This document shows positions 35,242 through 45,944 of a stretch of DNA of 64,000 nucleotides, piece by piece. The notes under the pieces were generated by a model, which worked only from the letters and a program-made list of their open reading frames with translations, searched no databases and had not been told where the DNA came from. Positions within the stretch are counted from its first letter, which is position 1; each line of letters begins with the position of its first letter. Source of the stretch: Bacteroidota bacterium (lineage in GTDB: Bacteria; Bacteroidota; Bacteroidia; NS11-12g; UBA955); assembly GCA_947496065.1 (NCBI GenBank), contig CANMBF010000006.1, forward strand, positions 1 to 64,000. The letters run 5' to 3'. Made by a program: the position numbers and the translations under genes.

Positions 35242-37704
35242 ATGAAAATAAAGTTCACCCTTATCCTGATGTTGGCATGCCTCAGTGCAAATGCTCAAAA
35301 CAAAACCCCACAGTTTAATTTCACATTTACCTGTGTTGATGAAGACAGCAATGCGGTCACAGATTTTTATTCCAAAATAATTGGAACCGATTCTAGTAAT
35401 TTTATTCCCAATAAAAATCAATACAATTTAATGCCAGGTCAATCCTATGTATTGGTGATTCAAAAATTTGGCTATTGGGAGTCGCGCACAATCATCCAAT
35501 CAACAGGTATTGAGCAAACCATCCGATTAAAAGAAAAATCCATAGAGCAGGCAGGTTATATTCTAAAAGCGACAAGGGTCGATAAAAACAATGCCTTTGC
35601 CTATACCAATATCGATGCAAAGGAATTAAGGTCACAGAATTTAGGACAAGACTTTACTTACTTAATTGGCAATACACCATCGGCTGTCACTACAAGTGAT
35701 GCGGGCGCTGGCGTTGGTTATACAGGTATTAGAATTAGGGGCAGCGATGCCACACGTATTAATGTCACCATTAATGGAGTACCCGTTAACGATGCCGAAA
35801 GCCATGGGGTGTATTGGGTGAACATGCCCGACCTGGCCAGTTCAACCAACAGTGTGCAAGTACAACGCGGGGTGGGAACTAGTACCAATGGCAACGGTTC
35901 ATTTGGCGCCAATATCAGCATCAATAATATTGAGAATAGCAGCATGCCAGGTTTTCAAATGCAACAATCGTATGGTTCATTCAATACATCAAAAAGTAAC
36001 TTAAAATTCAGTACCGGTAGAATTGGTAATTTTTCTTTCAGTGGGCGTTTGTCTAAAATAGTATCAGATGGTTATATTGATAGAGCAAGCAGTAATTTAT
36101 CGGCCTTTCAATTCAATTTAAATTATTATAAGAACAAATGGGCCATTAATGCGGTTAGTTTTGGTGGTAAAGAAAAAACCTACCAATCATGGTATGGCAC
36201 CCCTCAAAGCAGATATGAAAATGACCAAGCAGGTGTCAAAGCATTTATTGAAAGGAATCCAACCACTATTACAACCCATCAACAAGCCGAAAACTTATTA
36301 AACAGCGGCAGAACCTATAATTACTATAAGTATAAAAATCAAACAGATAATTATTGGCAGAACCATTACCAATTGCACATAGGCAAACAATTTAATAAGC
36401 TGAACTTTAAATCTTCGTTTTTTACAACTACAGGGAAAGGGTATTACGAAGAGTTTAAAGACGGTGCTACTTTTTTGAATTATGGTGTCAATAATTATAT
36501 AAGTTCTAAAAAAGATACGGTAACATCTACTGATTTGATCCGTCAAAAATGGTTAGACAATATTTACTTTGGTAATTTTTCTTCGCTCGATTACAATGGT
36601 ACTAATTTAAAATTGAATGCAGGCATAGGCGCAACCAGTTACCGCGGTAAGCATTTTGGAAAAGTTATTTGGGCAGATATTGCCCAACCTTTTGGCAACA
36701 ACCAAGACTATTACCACGCAACAAGCGAAAAGAATGAAATCAATGGATTCTTAAAAGGGGAGTACACGTTATTAAAGGGGCTAAAAGCATTAGCAGAATT
36801 GCAATTCAGGAAAATTAATTATAGTAGCTCAGGTATTGGTTCTGATTTAAACATTGTAAATTTTAAACAATCTTACAATTTCTTCAATCCAAAGGTTGGC
36901 TTCAACTACCAATTGAATAGAGCGAATCAAACATATGCGAGTTATAGTAGGGGTAACAGAGAGCCTGTGCGCAGCGACTTTACAGACAATGTCAATAAAG
37001 ATATTCCGAAGTCCGAACAATTGGCAGATTATGAATTGGGTTGGATTAACAAAGGCCGTACCCATTTTATACAATTGAATGCCTATTATATGAACTACAT
37101 TAATCAATTGGTACTGACCGGTGCTGTCAATGATGTGGGAAATCCTATTAGAAAGAATGTCGATGCTTCTTTTAGAAGAGGAATAGAATTGATAGCAATG
37201 AAATCGATTATGAAAGGAAAGCTCAGCTTCGAGGGCAATTTAACCTTGAGCCAAAATAAGATCAAATCATTTAGCGATATCTATTATGATTATGGTGATA
37301 GCGGCGAACGCTATGATGAAATTAAAGTAGTTCATCAAAACACTGATATTTCATTTTCGCCAAACGTTATTGGCTATTTTGGAATAACAGATAAGCACAT
37401 CAAAAATTTGCAAATGGGAATTAACCTAAAATATGTTGGCAAACAGTATCTCGATAACACCAAAAATGAGGGTCAAAAATTGAATTCTTATGGCATAATT
37501 AACCTCAATTTTCAGAAGGAAATCAAAATAAAGAATGCGCCAACGCTAGTATTTAGAGGGGTTGTAGGCAACCTTGGTAGTATTAATTACACAAACAATG
37601 GGTATACTTTCAAATATGTATGGAAGAAGGAAACCATCACCGAAAATTTTTATTACCCTCAAAGTAAAATTAATTTTTTGTTCGGACTCGATGTCAAGTT
37701 TTAA
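35242..37704 (+). CDS. TonB-dependent receptor, predicted thiamine transporter
   Basis: Outer-membrane 22-strand receptor, 820 residues from the Met at 35242, which starts a clean signal peptide (MKIKFTLILMLACLSANAQ). A short beta-sandwich domain precedes the plug (about 115-230: TGIRIRGSDATRINVTINGV, then NSVQVQRGVGTSTNG). The barrel has aromatic-ended strands and a terminal FLFGLDVKF. The upstream TPP riboswitch is the basis for predicting thiamine (or a thiamine precursor) as substrate; outer-membrane thiamine receptors under TPP control are known in Bacteroides. No inner-membrane transporter is adjacent. Confidence 0.9.
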   Translation: MKIKFTLILMLACLSANAQNKTPQFNFTFTCVDEDSNAVTDFYSKIIGTDSSNFIPNKNQYNLMPGQSYVLVIQKFGYWESRTIIQSTGIEQTIRLKEKSIEQAGYILKATRVDKNNAFAYTNIDAKELRSQNLGQDFTYLIGNTPSAVTTSDAGAGVGYTGIRIRGSDATRINVTINGVPVNDAESHGVYWVNMPDLASSTNSVQVQRGVGTSTNGNGSFGANISINNIENSSMPGFQMQQSYGSFNTSKSNLKFSTGRIGNFSFSGRLSKIVSDGYIDRASSNLSAFQFNLNYYKNKWAINAVSFGGKEKTYQSWYGTPQSRYENDQAGVKAFIERNPTTITTHQQAENLLNSGRTYNYYKYKNQTDNYWQNHYQLHIGKQFNKLNFKSSFFTTTGKGYYEEFKDGATFLNYGVNNYISSKKDTVTSTDLIRQKWLDNIYFGNFSSLDYNGTNLKLNAGIGATSYRGKHFGKVIWADIAQPFGNNQDYYHATSEKNEINGFLKGEYTLLKGLKALAELQFRKINYSSSGIGSDLNIVNFKQSYNFFNPKVGFNYQLNRANQTYASYSRGNREPVRSDFTDNVNKDIPKSEQLADYELGWINKGRTHFIQLNAYYMNYINQLVLTGAVNDVGNPIRKNVDASFRRGIELIAMKSIMKGKLSFEGNLTLSQNKIKSFSDIYYDYGDSGERYDEIKVVHQNTDISFSPNVIGYFGITDKHIKNLQMGINLKYVGKQYLDNTKNEGQKLNSYGIINLNFQKEIKIKNAPTLVFRGVVGNLGSINYTNNGYTFKYVWKKETITENFYYPQSKINFLFGLDVKF

Positions 37705-37897
37705 AATTGTTTAATAAATTAAAATAAAAATTAAACAAAAAGTTCTTTATTCACTCTTTTTTAACACACTAAAACAAATTAAATCGACTGTAAATCAATC
37801 AACTATAATAAATTTTTGAAAAAAAAAGCATCATTTTTAAAAGGATTGTGGTAATAATTTTTTGATGCTAACTTGAACATATTATCAATCAAGAGAT

Positions 37898-40800
37898 ATG
37901 AAAAGTTTTAGTTTAAAAAGTTTAGTTTTAGTAGTTTTAATTTTGTTGGGTAAAAACACTTATGCGTGCAACATCGCACCAGCGTTCACTTATTCAACTA
38001 CCCACACATGTGGTTTACCGTATATCGTAAAGGTTAAAAACACCTCTACTGGTAGTTATAAAAATAAAGCCACCTTTTGGTGGAAAATCAACAATATTTT
38101 AGTCGATTCAACCAAAGGGTTAGATTCAACTACTTTATTACTTAAAAAAGTAGGCAGCAATAGTATTAAATTGTTTGTAAAAGATTCAAGTGGTTGCATC
38201 GATTCATCGTCTGCTGCTTCTATTACTGTTACAAGTAATGCAAAATCTGTTATCGATCAATCGGGGAATGGTACTTATAATCCTTTTTGGATTAACTGTA
38301 TTCAATACATTGCCGATCCTGATACTTTTTCTGTAAAAATAGAATCGAGCGATACCTTAAAGAAATTAAAAATATTTTGGGGCGATGGTTCTATGGATAC
38401 CACCGGTGCTGATTTTGCGCCAGGCAAAGTAAAAACACATTTATACAATCAACTCGGTGTGTTCACTTTTAAAGTGGTAACCAAAAATGGTACTTGTATC
38501 GATACTGTATATGGCACTGCTTACAATCAAAGACAACCTACCGCGGGTATCGTGGGTCCTCCTTCAGGTTCTAACAGAGGTTGTGTACCTTTCGTTTTAA
38601 GAATTGTAAATGCTTCTTATAATATTTCTGACAATACCACTTTCGATATCGATTGGGGCAATGGCGATAAAGAAACCAAATCTGCTGCAAGTTTTGCAGA
38701 TACCATTTACCACAAATATGTAAAAGGCGTTTGTAATGCGATTTTGCAAATCAAAGCGAAAAATGCTTGCGGTAGTTCATTAGCTACTTGGAATCCAGTA
38801 GATGTGAGCGATAAGGATAAAGCTTTATGGACTGTTACGACCACTTGCGATCCAACAAAGAATTTTATTTTCCAAAATGCTACTGATGACAAATATTGTT
38901 TATTGCCAGATTTAAAAGAATACTTTTGGAATTTTGGTGATGGCACAACTGTAGGTTGGACCACTAGCAAAGCCGATCAATACCACAAGTATGCTAAAGA
39001 AGGTGATTATGTCATTACCTTGATTGCAAAAAATGGTTGCGGAAAAGATACTTTCAAATCATTGCTTAGAGTTTATCATCAGCCTAAAGCAGGTTTTGTC
39101 TATAACATTAACAGAGGTTGCAAGCCTTTGAATGTAAATGTTAAAGATACTTCTAAAGGCAGAGGTTATACCCGCACTTGGACCATTACAGATAAAAACG
39201 GTTCAACCAAATATACTGATTCATTATTGTCTTATTCATTTAACAATGCTGGTGTTTATACCATCAAGTTAATTGTTGCGAATAAATGTGGTGCCGATTC
39301 AGTGATTAAAACTTTCCGTGTGAACGATAAGCCAACTGCAAAATTTGCAAAAATCGCTAGCACTTGTATTCCTCAAACAGTTAATTTCACCAATACGTCT
39401 ACTTCTTACTTTGTAAATCCTTCTTATGCTTGGGATTTCGGCGATGGTACAAAAAGTACGACAGCTAACCCAGCTTCGAAAGTGTACACCACTGCTGGTA
39501 ACTACACAGTGCGTTTAATCGTTAGCGATACATGTGGATTAGATACTTTTAGTCAAACATTTACTGCTTATGGTTTACCTAAAGCAAAATTATCTGGTGA
39601 TACTGCCGGTTGTACCTTCGATTCACTGCTTTTCAACAACCAATCAATTAATTCTAATCAATACAATTGGACCTTTGGCGATAATACTTCAGTTTCAGAT
39701 ACAGTGAAAGGCGTCTACAAACATGTATACACAACTGCTGGTTTATTCAATGTGCGTTTAATTGCTGGTACAGGTGCTGGTTGTAAAGATACCACATACC
39801 ATACTGTAAGAATTAAGCCAGGCGCAAAAGCACAATTCACCATCAATCAGAATTATGCATGTACCCCTGCTACATTTAAATTTCTAAATACTAGTATTTA
39901 TGGTAAAGATTTTAGATGGTATGCTAACAATAAGTTAATTTCTACTGCTATCAATTTAACAGACTCTATCCTTTATAACGATACCACTATTGTTCGTTTG
40001 AAATTAATTGCGACAAGTGCTTCTTCTTGTCAAGGCGATTCAATGGAGAAAGTATACTTCACACCTAAAAATCCTAAAGCCATTATTTCTAATAAAGATT
40101 CAGGTTGTGGTATTTTAAAAGTCATTTTCAAAAATGTTTCAACCAATGCCTACACTAACACATGGAAACTAGGCAATGGTTCAACTAGCACCAGTGTTAA
40201 TCCAACTGCTTATTATGCATCTGCTAAAAAAAGAGATACTACTTACACTATAAAATTAAATGTTACCAACTGGACAGGTTGCAAAGATTCTACTTCAGTA
40301 ATTGTGAAAGTATTTCCTGGTCCTACAGCAGCATTTGTTTCAAATAAAGTTAATGGTTGTGGTCCATTAGGCGTAAGTTTTACAAACCAATCAACCACCA
40401 ACAATAGCAACAACAAAAACACTTTACAATACAAATGGATTTTTAATAATGGGGGCACTTCAACTACTACCAATCCATCTGCTACTTTCAATGCAAGCAA
40501 AACAAAAGATACTTTTTACACAATTTCTTTGAAAACTACAACTGCGAATGGTTGCTATGATTCAATTTCAAAAAGCATTCAAGTTTATCCTCAACCTTTC
40601 GTTAATTTTGTGGCCGATAAAACAAGCGGTTGTCAGTTGTTAAAAGTTAATTTCAACAACCAATCTAATCCACGTGATACTGGCTCAATCGCCATCATAT
40701 CTTTCAAATGGAATGCGGGAAATGGTCAAATAGGTAGTACTAAAAATTTCAGCGCATCATTCAAAGCAGCAGTTTCTAGAGATACTATTTATAAAACCAA

Positions 40801-43456
40801 ATTGGTTGGTTACAGCGAACATGGTTGTAAAGACAGTAGCACGATAAACATTACAGTTCACCCTGATCCGAAAGCACAATTCAATTTAAATGTTGTAAAA
40901 GGTTGCACCCCTTTGAATGTTAAGACCCTTAATAATTCTGTAGCCTACGATGGTGGTGCTTTAACCCATAGCTGGAAATTTGGTAATTCATTAATCAGCT
41001 TTGCTGGCGATGATTCTTTGGTTTATTACAATTACAAAAATAAAGATACCACTTACAAAGTATGGTACGAAACAACAAGTCAGTATGGTTGTAAAGACAC
41101 TGCTACTAGTTTAGTAACTGTGCATCCTAAGCCAATTGCAGCTTTCACCATGTCAACTAAAAAAGGTTGCGCACCTTTACAAGTGAATTTAACCGATGCT
41201 TCTGTTAATCCTAATAGTTATTTCTGGGGAATTGGCGCACAAATGAGTGGCGCTGGTGCAACTAAAACAATTGTGTTACCAGGCATTAAAATTTTCGATA
41301 CTACATACTATATCAACCATGCGGTTACTTCTTCTTATGGTTGTTTAAGCGATACTGTTTACCAACAAGCATTGGTGCTTGGCCGTCCGGATGCCGATTT
41401 CGATTTAGCGAAAGATTCATTGTGTTCTAAAGAGTATGTAAACTTTATTAACAATACGTTGGGAGGTTTTAAATACACTTGGAAATTTGGCGACAATACG
41501 ACTTCAAGTTCAATTAACCCACGTCATAAATTTTATATCAATCCTTTGAACTACCGCGATACTATTTATCGTGTAACACTTGAAGTGTTATCTTCTGCAG
41601 GTTGCAAAGACACTACAAAACAAGATGTGTACATTGTTAACAAACCAAAAGATTTAATGGTATTGGATAAAACCGTTGGTTGTACAGATTTAACCATTAA
41701 AATGAGCCAAAGCTCAAAAGCTTACAAAACTGATTACTGGGAGTTTGGTGATAATACCGGTGAAGCGTATACCGATGTTGTAACACACACTTATACCAAC
41801 GTTTCAAATATTACCTATTCTCCAAAAGTAACCTTGCGCAGATCACGTTTTAATTGCTATGATACTGCAAAGACTATCTTATTGGTTTATCCACGTCCTA
41901 CTGCCGATTTAAAAGCATCAAGAAACAATCCTTGCGATATTGGCTACTACCAATTCGTTAACAAGTCTAAAAACTTCTCTCAAAACGAATGGACTTTCAA
42001 TGATGGAAGTGTATATGCAGCGTCTAGTTTCTCAAAGGTATTACCTTCTTCAGAAGTGGTAGATACTTTCTATTCTGTTCAATTAATTGTTAAGAACAAT
42101 TATGGTTGTGCTGATACTGCTGATATGACCATTAAAGTAAAACCTAAAATGAAAATTCGTTTTAGCAAAAATCAAGTTGAAGCTTGCGAAAAAGGAGTTG
42201 TTGATTTTAAAAATGAATCAGTGAATGGCGTTAGATATTTTTGGAAGTTTGGTGATGGTGGTTTATCTACCGAAATCAATCCTTCATATGTATACAATCA
42301 ATTCGGTTCTTACAGCATTATCTTATTTGGTTACGACAAAGATGGTTGTGTAGATAGTACAAGCGGAAATGATGTATTCAATGTAATTGAACGTCCACAT
42401 GCCGACTTCGATTATTTAATGAGAAAACCAATGTTACCAAATGCTATTGTTGGATTTGTAGGCAAGCCTATGATTACTTCAACCAATGTCAATAACTTAA
42501 AATATGAGTGGGATTTTGGTGATGGTTCTGTTAACAATGCAAGTAACTTTGTAAAAGATCCTGACCACACTTATGTGAGCGCTGGTAATGTTGAAGTAAG
42601 ATTTACAGTTTACAATAAGCAATGTTCTGATTTTATTGTTAAACCTATCTTTATTCAAAATGCTAAACCAATCGTAAAATTCAGTGCTGATAAATTCGAA
42701 GGTTGTGCACCATTAAATGTTAAATTTATTAATACTTCTACACACGCTACCAGCTACCGTTGGATATTTGGTGATGGTTCAGCAGATTCAGAAGAAGAGA
42801 ATCCAGTACACAAATTTGAATTTGCAGGTACTTGGGATGTTACTTTAATTGCAACTGGTGTGGGTGGTTCTACTACAGTTACCTACCCAGGAATGATTAC
42901 AGTAAACCCAACGCCTAAAGCTGACTTTACAGTTGATCAACGTTTCATGAGTTTGCCAAATGCAAATTTCTTTATCAATAACAAAACGAATAATTCAATC
43001 GCTCAAAAATGGACTTTAACAGATAGTGTTGGCAATGTTTTAAATACGTCGAATATGAGAAACCCTAACTTCACTTTAAATGTAAGCGGTAGATTCGGTG
43101 TAACCTTAATTGCAACCAATGGTTACAATTGTTCTGATACTTTATTTAAGCCTTCTTACTTAACCACCATGTTGCCAGGTTATTGCTATGTGCCAACAGC
43201 CTTTACCCCAAATAACAATGGAAGAAATGATGGATTTAAGCCTTCATTGGTAAGTGTTAAAAATGGCAATTATACCTTTAGCATCTTCACCAGATGGGGA
43301 CAAAAAGTATTTGAAACCAACGACATTAATGAAGAGTGGGATGGTATATTTAACGGTCAGTTATGCGAGCAAGAAAATTATGTGTGGAAAGTAACTGGTC
43401 AATTTGAAAACAATGATGAATTTACCTTCAGAGGAATGGTCGTCCTTTTGAGATAA
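37898..43456 (+). CDS. Giant PKD-repeat surface protein with gliding/T9SS type B C-terminal domain
   Basis: Secreted protein of 1852 residues, probably a surface adhesin or filament. Signal peptide MKSFSLKSLVLVVLILLGKNTYA. Most of the length is PKD-like domains of about 85-100 residues, each marked by GC.P..V.F.N.S and W.FGDG or K(F)G(N/D)G motifs and often a GCKD loop. The paired cysteines suggest a disulfide in many repeats. The last 90 residues (YVPTAFTPNNNGRNDGFKP, FTRWGQKVFET, WDGIFNGQLC) are the CHU_C/type B sorting domain that directs T9SS secretion. Monocistronic, with a strong terminator. Confidence 0.93.
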   Translation: MKSFSLKSLVLVVLILLGKNTYACNIAPAFTYSTTHTCGLPYIVKVKNTSTGSYKNKATFWWKINNILVDSTKGLDSTTLLLKKVGSNSIKLFVKDSSGCIDSSSAASITVTSNAKSVIDQSGNGTYNPFWINCIQYIADPDTFSVKIESSDTLKKLKIFWGDGSMDTTGADFAPGKVKTHLYNQLGVFTFKVVTKNGTCIDTVYGTAYNQRQPTAGIVGPPSGSNRGCVPFVLRIVNASYNISDNTTFDIDWGNGDKETKSAASFADTIYHKYVKGVCNAILQIKAKNACGSSLATWNPVDVSDKDKALWTVTTTCDPTKNFIFQNATDDKYCLLPDLKEYFWNFGDGTTVGWTTSKADQYHKYAKEGDYVITLIAKNGCGKDTFKSLLRVYHQPKAGFVYNINRGCKPLNVNVKDTSKGRGYTRTWTITDKNGSTKYTDSLLSYSFNNAGVYTIKLIVANKCGADSVIKTFRVNDKPTAKFAKIASTCIPQTVNFTNTSTSYFVNPSYAWDFGDGTKSTTANPASKVYTTAGNYTVRLIVSDTCGLDTFSQTFTAYGLPKAKLSGDTAGCTFDSLLFNNQSINSNQYNWTFGDNTSVSDTVKGVYKHVYTTAGLFNVRLIAGTGAGCKDTTYHTVRIKPGAKAQFTINQNYACTPATFKFLNTSIYGKDFRWYANNKLISTAINLTDSILYNDTTIVRLKLIATSASSCQGDSMEKVYFTPKNPKAIISNKDSGCGILKVIFKNVSTNAYTNTWKLGNGSTSTSVNPTAYYASAKKRDTTYTIKLNVTNWTGCKDSTSVIVKVFPGPTAAFVSNKVNGCGPLGVSFTNQSTTNNSNNKNTLQYKWIFNNGGTSTTTNPSATFNASKTKDTFYTISLKTTTANGCYDSISKSIQVYPQPFVNFVADKTSGCQLLKVNFNNQSNPRDTGSIAIISFKWNAGNGQIGSTKNFSASFKAAVSRDTIYKTKLVGYSEHGCKDSSTINITVHPDPKAQFNLNVVKGCTPLNVKTLNNSVAYDGGALTHSWKFGNSLISFAGDDSLVYYNYKNKDTTYKVWYETTSQYGCKDTATSLVTVHPKPIAAFTMSTKKGCAPLQVNLTDASVNPNSYFWGIGAQMSGAGATKTIVLPGIKIFDTTYYINHAVTSSYGCLSDTVYQQALVLGRPDADFDLAKDSLCSKEYVNFINNTLGGFKYTWKFGDNTTSSSINPRHKFYINPLNYRDTIYRVTLEVLSSAGCKDTTKQDVYIVNKPKDLMVLDKTVGCTDLTIKMSQSSKAYKTDYWEFGDNTGEAYTDVVTHTYTNVSNITYSPKVTLRRSRFNCYDTAKTILLVYPRPTADLKASRNNPCDIGYYQFVNKSKNFSQNEWTFNDGSVYAASSFSKVLPSSEVVDTFYSVQLIVKNNYGCADTADMTIKVKPKMKIRFSKNQVEACEKGVVDFKNESVNGVRYFWKFGDGGLSTEINPSYVYNQFGSYSIILFGYDKDGCVDSTSGNDVFNVIERPHADFDYLMRKPMLPNAIVGFVGKPMITSTNVNNLKYEWDFGDGSVNNASNFVKDPDHTYVSAGNVEVRFTVYNKQCSDFIVKPIFIQNAKPIVKFSADKFEGCAPLNVKFINTSTHATSYRWIFGDGSADSEEENPVHKFEFAGTWDVTLIATGVGGSTTVTYPGMITVNPTPKADFTVDQRFMSLPNANFFINNKTNNSIAQKWTLTDSVGNVLNTSNMRNPNFTLNVSGRFGVTLIATNGYNCSDTLFKPSYLTTMLPGYCYVPTAFTPNNNGRNDGFKPSLVSVKNGNYTFSIFTRWGQKVFETNDINEEWDGIFNGQLCEQENYVWKVTGQFENNDEFTFRGMVVLLR

Positions 43457-43516
43457 GATATTTTGTGAATTTTATCGGCTGACTACCGGTACTTATTTAA
43501 TATGGTTGATAAATGA

Positions 43517-43544
43517 GGGTTGTTCGAAAGAGCGACCCTTTTTT
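43517..43544 (+). terminator. Intrinsic terminator of the PKD gene
   Basis: GGGTTGTTC (43517-43525) pairs with GAGCGACCC (43530-43538), including two G-T pairs, around a GAAA tetraloop; six Ts follow. Confidence 0.85.
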
Positions 43545-43671
43545 AATTTTGTTGATAGTGTCATTATTAGACAACGTATGGTTGCGGTTGGTTAAAGGAG
43601 GCATTATGATGCATGTCATAGGCGATGCTAATGATTTGTCTTATATTTGTTAGACAATAATTAACAATACG

Positions 43672-44301
43672 ATGGCCACTTCTTCAAAAAAAACAGTTCA
43701 AAAACCATTGCTTGCAAGAATTGCAGAGCAGCTATTAAAAGACCAACAGGAACTCGATCATTTAGCCGTTCAACTCTCCTTAGGAAAAGTGGAGGTTAAA
43801 GATAGGTTTGAAGCATTGAAGCAAAAGCTGAAAACCAGTGTTCATGATTTTAAGGTCGACCTAAAAGAGGTATACAATGAAAACAAAGAATGGTCAATTG
43901 GTTTTAAGGAAAAATTGAATCATCTTGATGAGCAACTCTCGGCTTCGAAAGCAGAGACCAAAGAAGTATTTAAAGCCCAAAAGAAAAACATTGTCCATGC
44001 CATGGATTTGGTAAAAGAGGAAATCAAAAAAAATCCTGAAGTCCATAAGGTTTCCGATTTTTTTACAGCCGCTTCTGAAAAAGCAAGATTGCAAATCCGT
44101 TTATTCGAAATGAAGTGGGGCAGTAAAGAGAAAGTATTGACAGGCTTTAGAACGGAAATGAAAAAGGCCTCTGAAAAAGTAGATGAAATAATAGCCGATG
44201 CAAAGGTGAATAAACAAAAAGCTGAAGTGAAATTAAAAGGATTTAACACAGAGATTCACGAGGCTTATGGCCATTTTAAAAAGGCCATAAAATCATTGTA
44301 A
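43672..44301 (+). CDS. Coiled-coil hypothetical protein
   Basis: A 209-residue, lysine- and glutamate-rich protein that is almost entirely helical with heptad-like spacing (e.g. LLKDQQELDHLAVQLSLGK, KTSVHDFKVDLKEVYNENK). There is no signal peptide or membrane segment. No family is recognised. Its last 9 bases overlap the end of the convergent TSUP transporter gene, so transcripts of the two could be antisense at their 3' ends. Confidence 0.65.
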   Translation: MATSSKKTVQKPLLARIAEQLLKDQQELDHLAVQLSLGKVEVKDRFEALKQKLKTSVHDFKVDLKEVYNENKEWSIGFKEKLNHLDEQLSASKAETKEVFKAQKKNIVHAMDLVKEEIKKNPEVHKVSDFFTAASEKARLQIRLFEMKWGSKEKVLTGFRTEMKKASEKVDEIIADAKVNKQKAEVKLKGFNTEIHEAYGHFKKAIKSL

Positions 44302-45018
44302 TATTTTTACTAAGGTGGAAATACCTGTGATTAAAATAAGTAATAAAACCAAAGATTTAAATTGTTTGTCGTTCACCTTAGTGAGTATTTTTTTACCAAT
44401 ATAAGTGCCCACAACACTGACAATAAAAAGTATGGGAATGAGGTATAAATCGTGGTAATGCACATACCCATTAAAAAAATAAACGACACTTCGCGAAGCA
44501 TCAATTCCTAAATCAATAATGGCAGAGGTGGCGATGAACACTTCGGTACTTAGGCCATAAGCGGCCAAGGTTAATCCGCGAATAGCGCCACCAGTACCTA
44601 CCAAGCCGGCAAACAAGCCTGAAAGCACACCACCTGCAACTGAATTGTTAGTTGTTGGTTGAATGCGTATGTTTTTAAAAATTAGGAAAAACAAGCTAAG
44701 CAGTATGAGGAAAATAGAGAGGATAAATTCAAGTTTGATTGAACCAATAAACGTACTTAAATAGGCGCCTATAATGACAAAAATTACGGCAGGTATACCA
44801 ATGTTTAACAAAAGTTTTTTATCGACCCCCTCTCTAAAAAAAAATATTTTTGTGAGGTTGCTCGAGACATGGAACAGTGCAGTAATACCTAAAACTGAAT
44901 GAAAATCGAGGAAGTATCCAGCAATTGGAATGAAAAACAGAGAAGATCCAAATCCACCAACAGTTCCAAGGATCTCTGCAACCAAAGCAAGCAAAATAAA
45001 GTAAAAAAGATAATCCAT
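44293..45018 (-). CDS. TSUP (TauE/SafE) family membrane transporter
   Basis: Polytopic protein of 241 residues with about seven to eight hydrophobic segments. Family features are GTVGGFGSSLFFIP near 18 and SGLFAGLVGTGGAIRG near 133, two related loops from the internal duplication. TSUP proteins export or import sulfite, sulfoacetate or similar organosulfur anions; the substrate here is unknown. Start at 45018 gives the expected first helix. Confidence 0.88.
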   Translation of the reverse strand: MDYLFYFILLALVAEILGTVGGFGSSLFFIPIAGYFLDFHSVLGITALFHVSSNLTKIFFFREGVDKKLLLNIGIPAVIFVIIGAYLSTFIGSIKLEFILSIFLILLSLFFLIFKNIRIQPTTNNSVAGGVLSGLFAGLVGTGGAIRGLTLAAYGLSTEVFIATSAIIDLGIDASRSVVYFFNGYVHYHDLYLIPILFIVSVVGTYIGKKILTKVNDKQFKSLVLLLILITGISTLVKILQ

Positions 45019-45108
45019 TAGTAATGTTTATTTGAAGTCAAATGTACATTTTTATTTAAAAAAAAAGGCATTGCCATCTATTGAAAAGAGGTGATAAGTT
45101 ATTCAGAA

Positions 45109-45130
45109 GGCCTTTCCAATAAGAAAGGCC
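45109..45130. terminator. Intergenic hairpin
   Basis: GGCCTTTC (45109-45116) and GAAAGGCC (45123-45130) pair perfectly around CAATAA. There is no clear T run. It lies in the 377-bp gap between the TSUP gene and the 45396-45935 gene; the rest of the gap is AT-rich with one more ACATACC palindrome. Confidence 0.45.
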
Positions 45131-45308
45131 CCTGAATATTCAACAACAACACTACACTAATTATCTTAAGAGGTGAAAAGTGCCCCGGTGTTTATTATAA
45201 GCATGCGAAGGGCAGCCATATTCAATAACATAGACATAGACATCCATTTGACAAACCTTGTTGTTATTAGATAACGCTAAGTCTATCCATATCTTGTTAT
45301 ACAATAAA

Positions 45309-45330
45309 AAACATACCAACTAGTATGTTT
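45309..45330. repeat. ACATACC-family palindrome copy 3
   Basis: AAACATAC (45309-45316) pairs with GTATGTTT (45323-45330) around CAACTA. It lies just beyond the 3' end of the 45396-45935 minus-strand gene, where it could terminate that operon. Confidence 0.55.
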
Positions 45331-45395
45331 ATTTTAAGTTGATAAATTTCAGAGGTTTAAAAACATGATAAAGGTGGTTACAATTAAAATTAAAT

Positions 45396-45935
45396 TTAAG
45401 GAACATCATTAACCTTGTTGGCCCAATTGTTCTTAATATTTATGAGTACTAAAACCGAACCTAATAATCCACCCAATAATTCTCCCCAAATGGAGCCTCC
45501 TACCCAAGCATATTTCATTTGTTCAATTGCATCAGTTGGGGTCCAAGGGAAATGCGAGCGATAAAATTCGGGACTTAATCGCACCAACATTACTGCTAAC
45601 AAGCCACCAATGGTCCAGCAAGCCAATACAATAATGGCAATGCGTATAATATTTTTGAAAGCAAATGCATAATTAGCTTTGCCTTTTGTAATCATGCCAA
45701 ATCCAATGGTAAAGATGATGGCAAAAAACACGCCATGAAATAGGCCTTCTAAAACACCTTGCGCCACACTTGCTATCCATATCTCTTTAAAACCCCAATT
45801 CATGGTTGTTTTAAAATAATAGGGACTTACAGCACCATTTACCATGTTAGTTATTGCGCCAATTGTTCCACCCATCAATATGCAAGTAAGCGCAATTAAG
45901 AAAATATTTTGAATACCCGAATTTTGCTTTATCAT
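45396..45935 (-). CDS. Hypothetical four-helix membrane protein
   Basis: A 179-residue protein with four hydrophobic segments (about 12-32, 54-80, 92-116 and 148-166), and the loop between the last two rich in prolines and aromatics (SHFPWTPTDAIEQMKYAW). No family is recognised. It begins 9 bp after the stop of the small secreted protein, indicating a two-gene operon. Confidence 0.6.
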   Translation of the reverse strand: MIKQNSGIQNIFLIALTCILMGGTIGAITNMVNGAVSPYYFKTTMNWGFKEIWIASVAQGVLEGLFHGVFFAIIFTIGFGMITKGKANYAFAFKNIIRIAIIVLACWTIGGLLAVMLVRLSPEFYRSHFPWTPTDAIEQMKYAWVGGSIWGELLGGLLGSVLVLINIKNNWANKVNDVP

Positions 45936-45944
45936 ACTTTTGCT

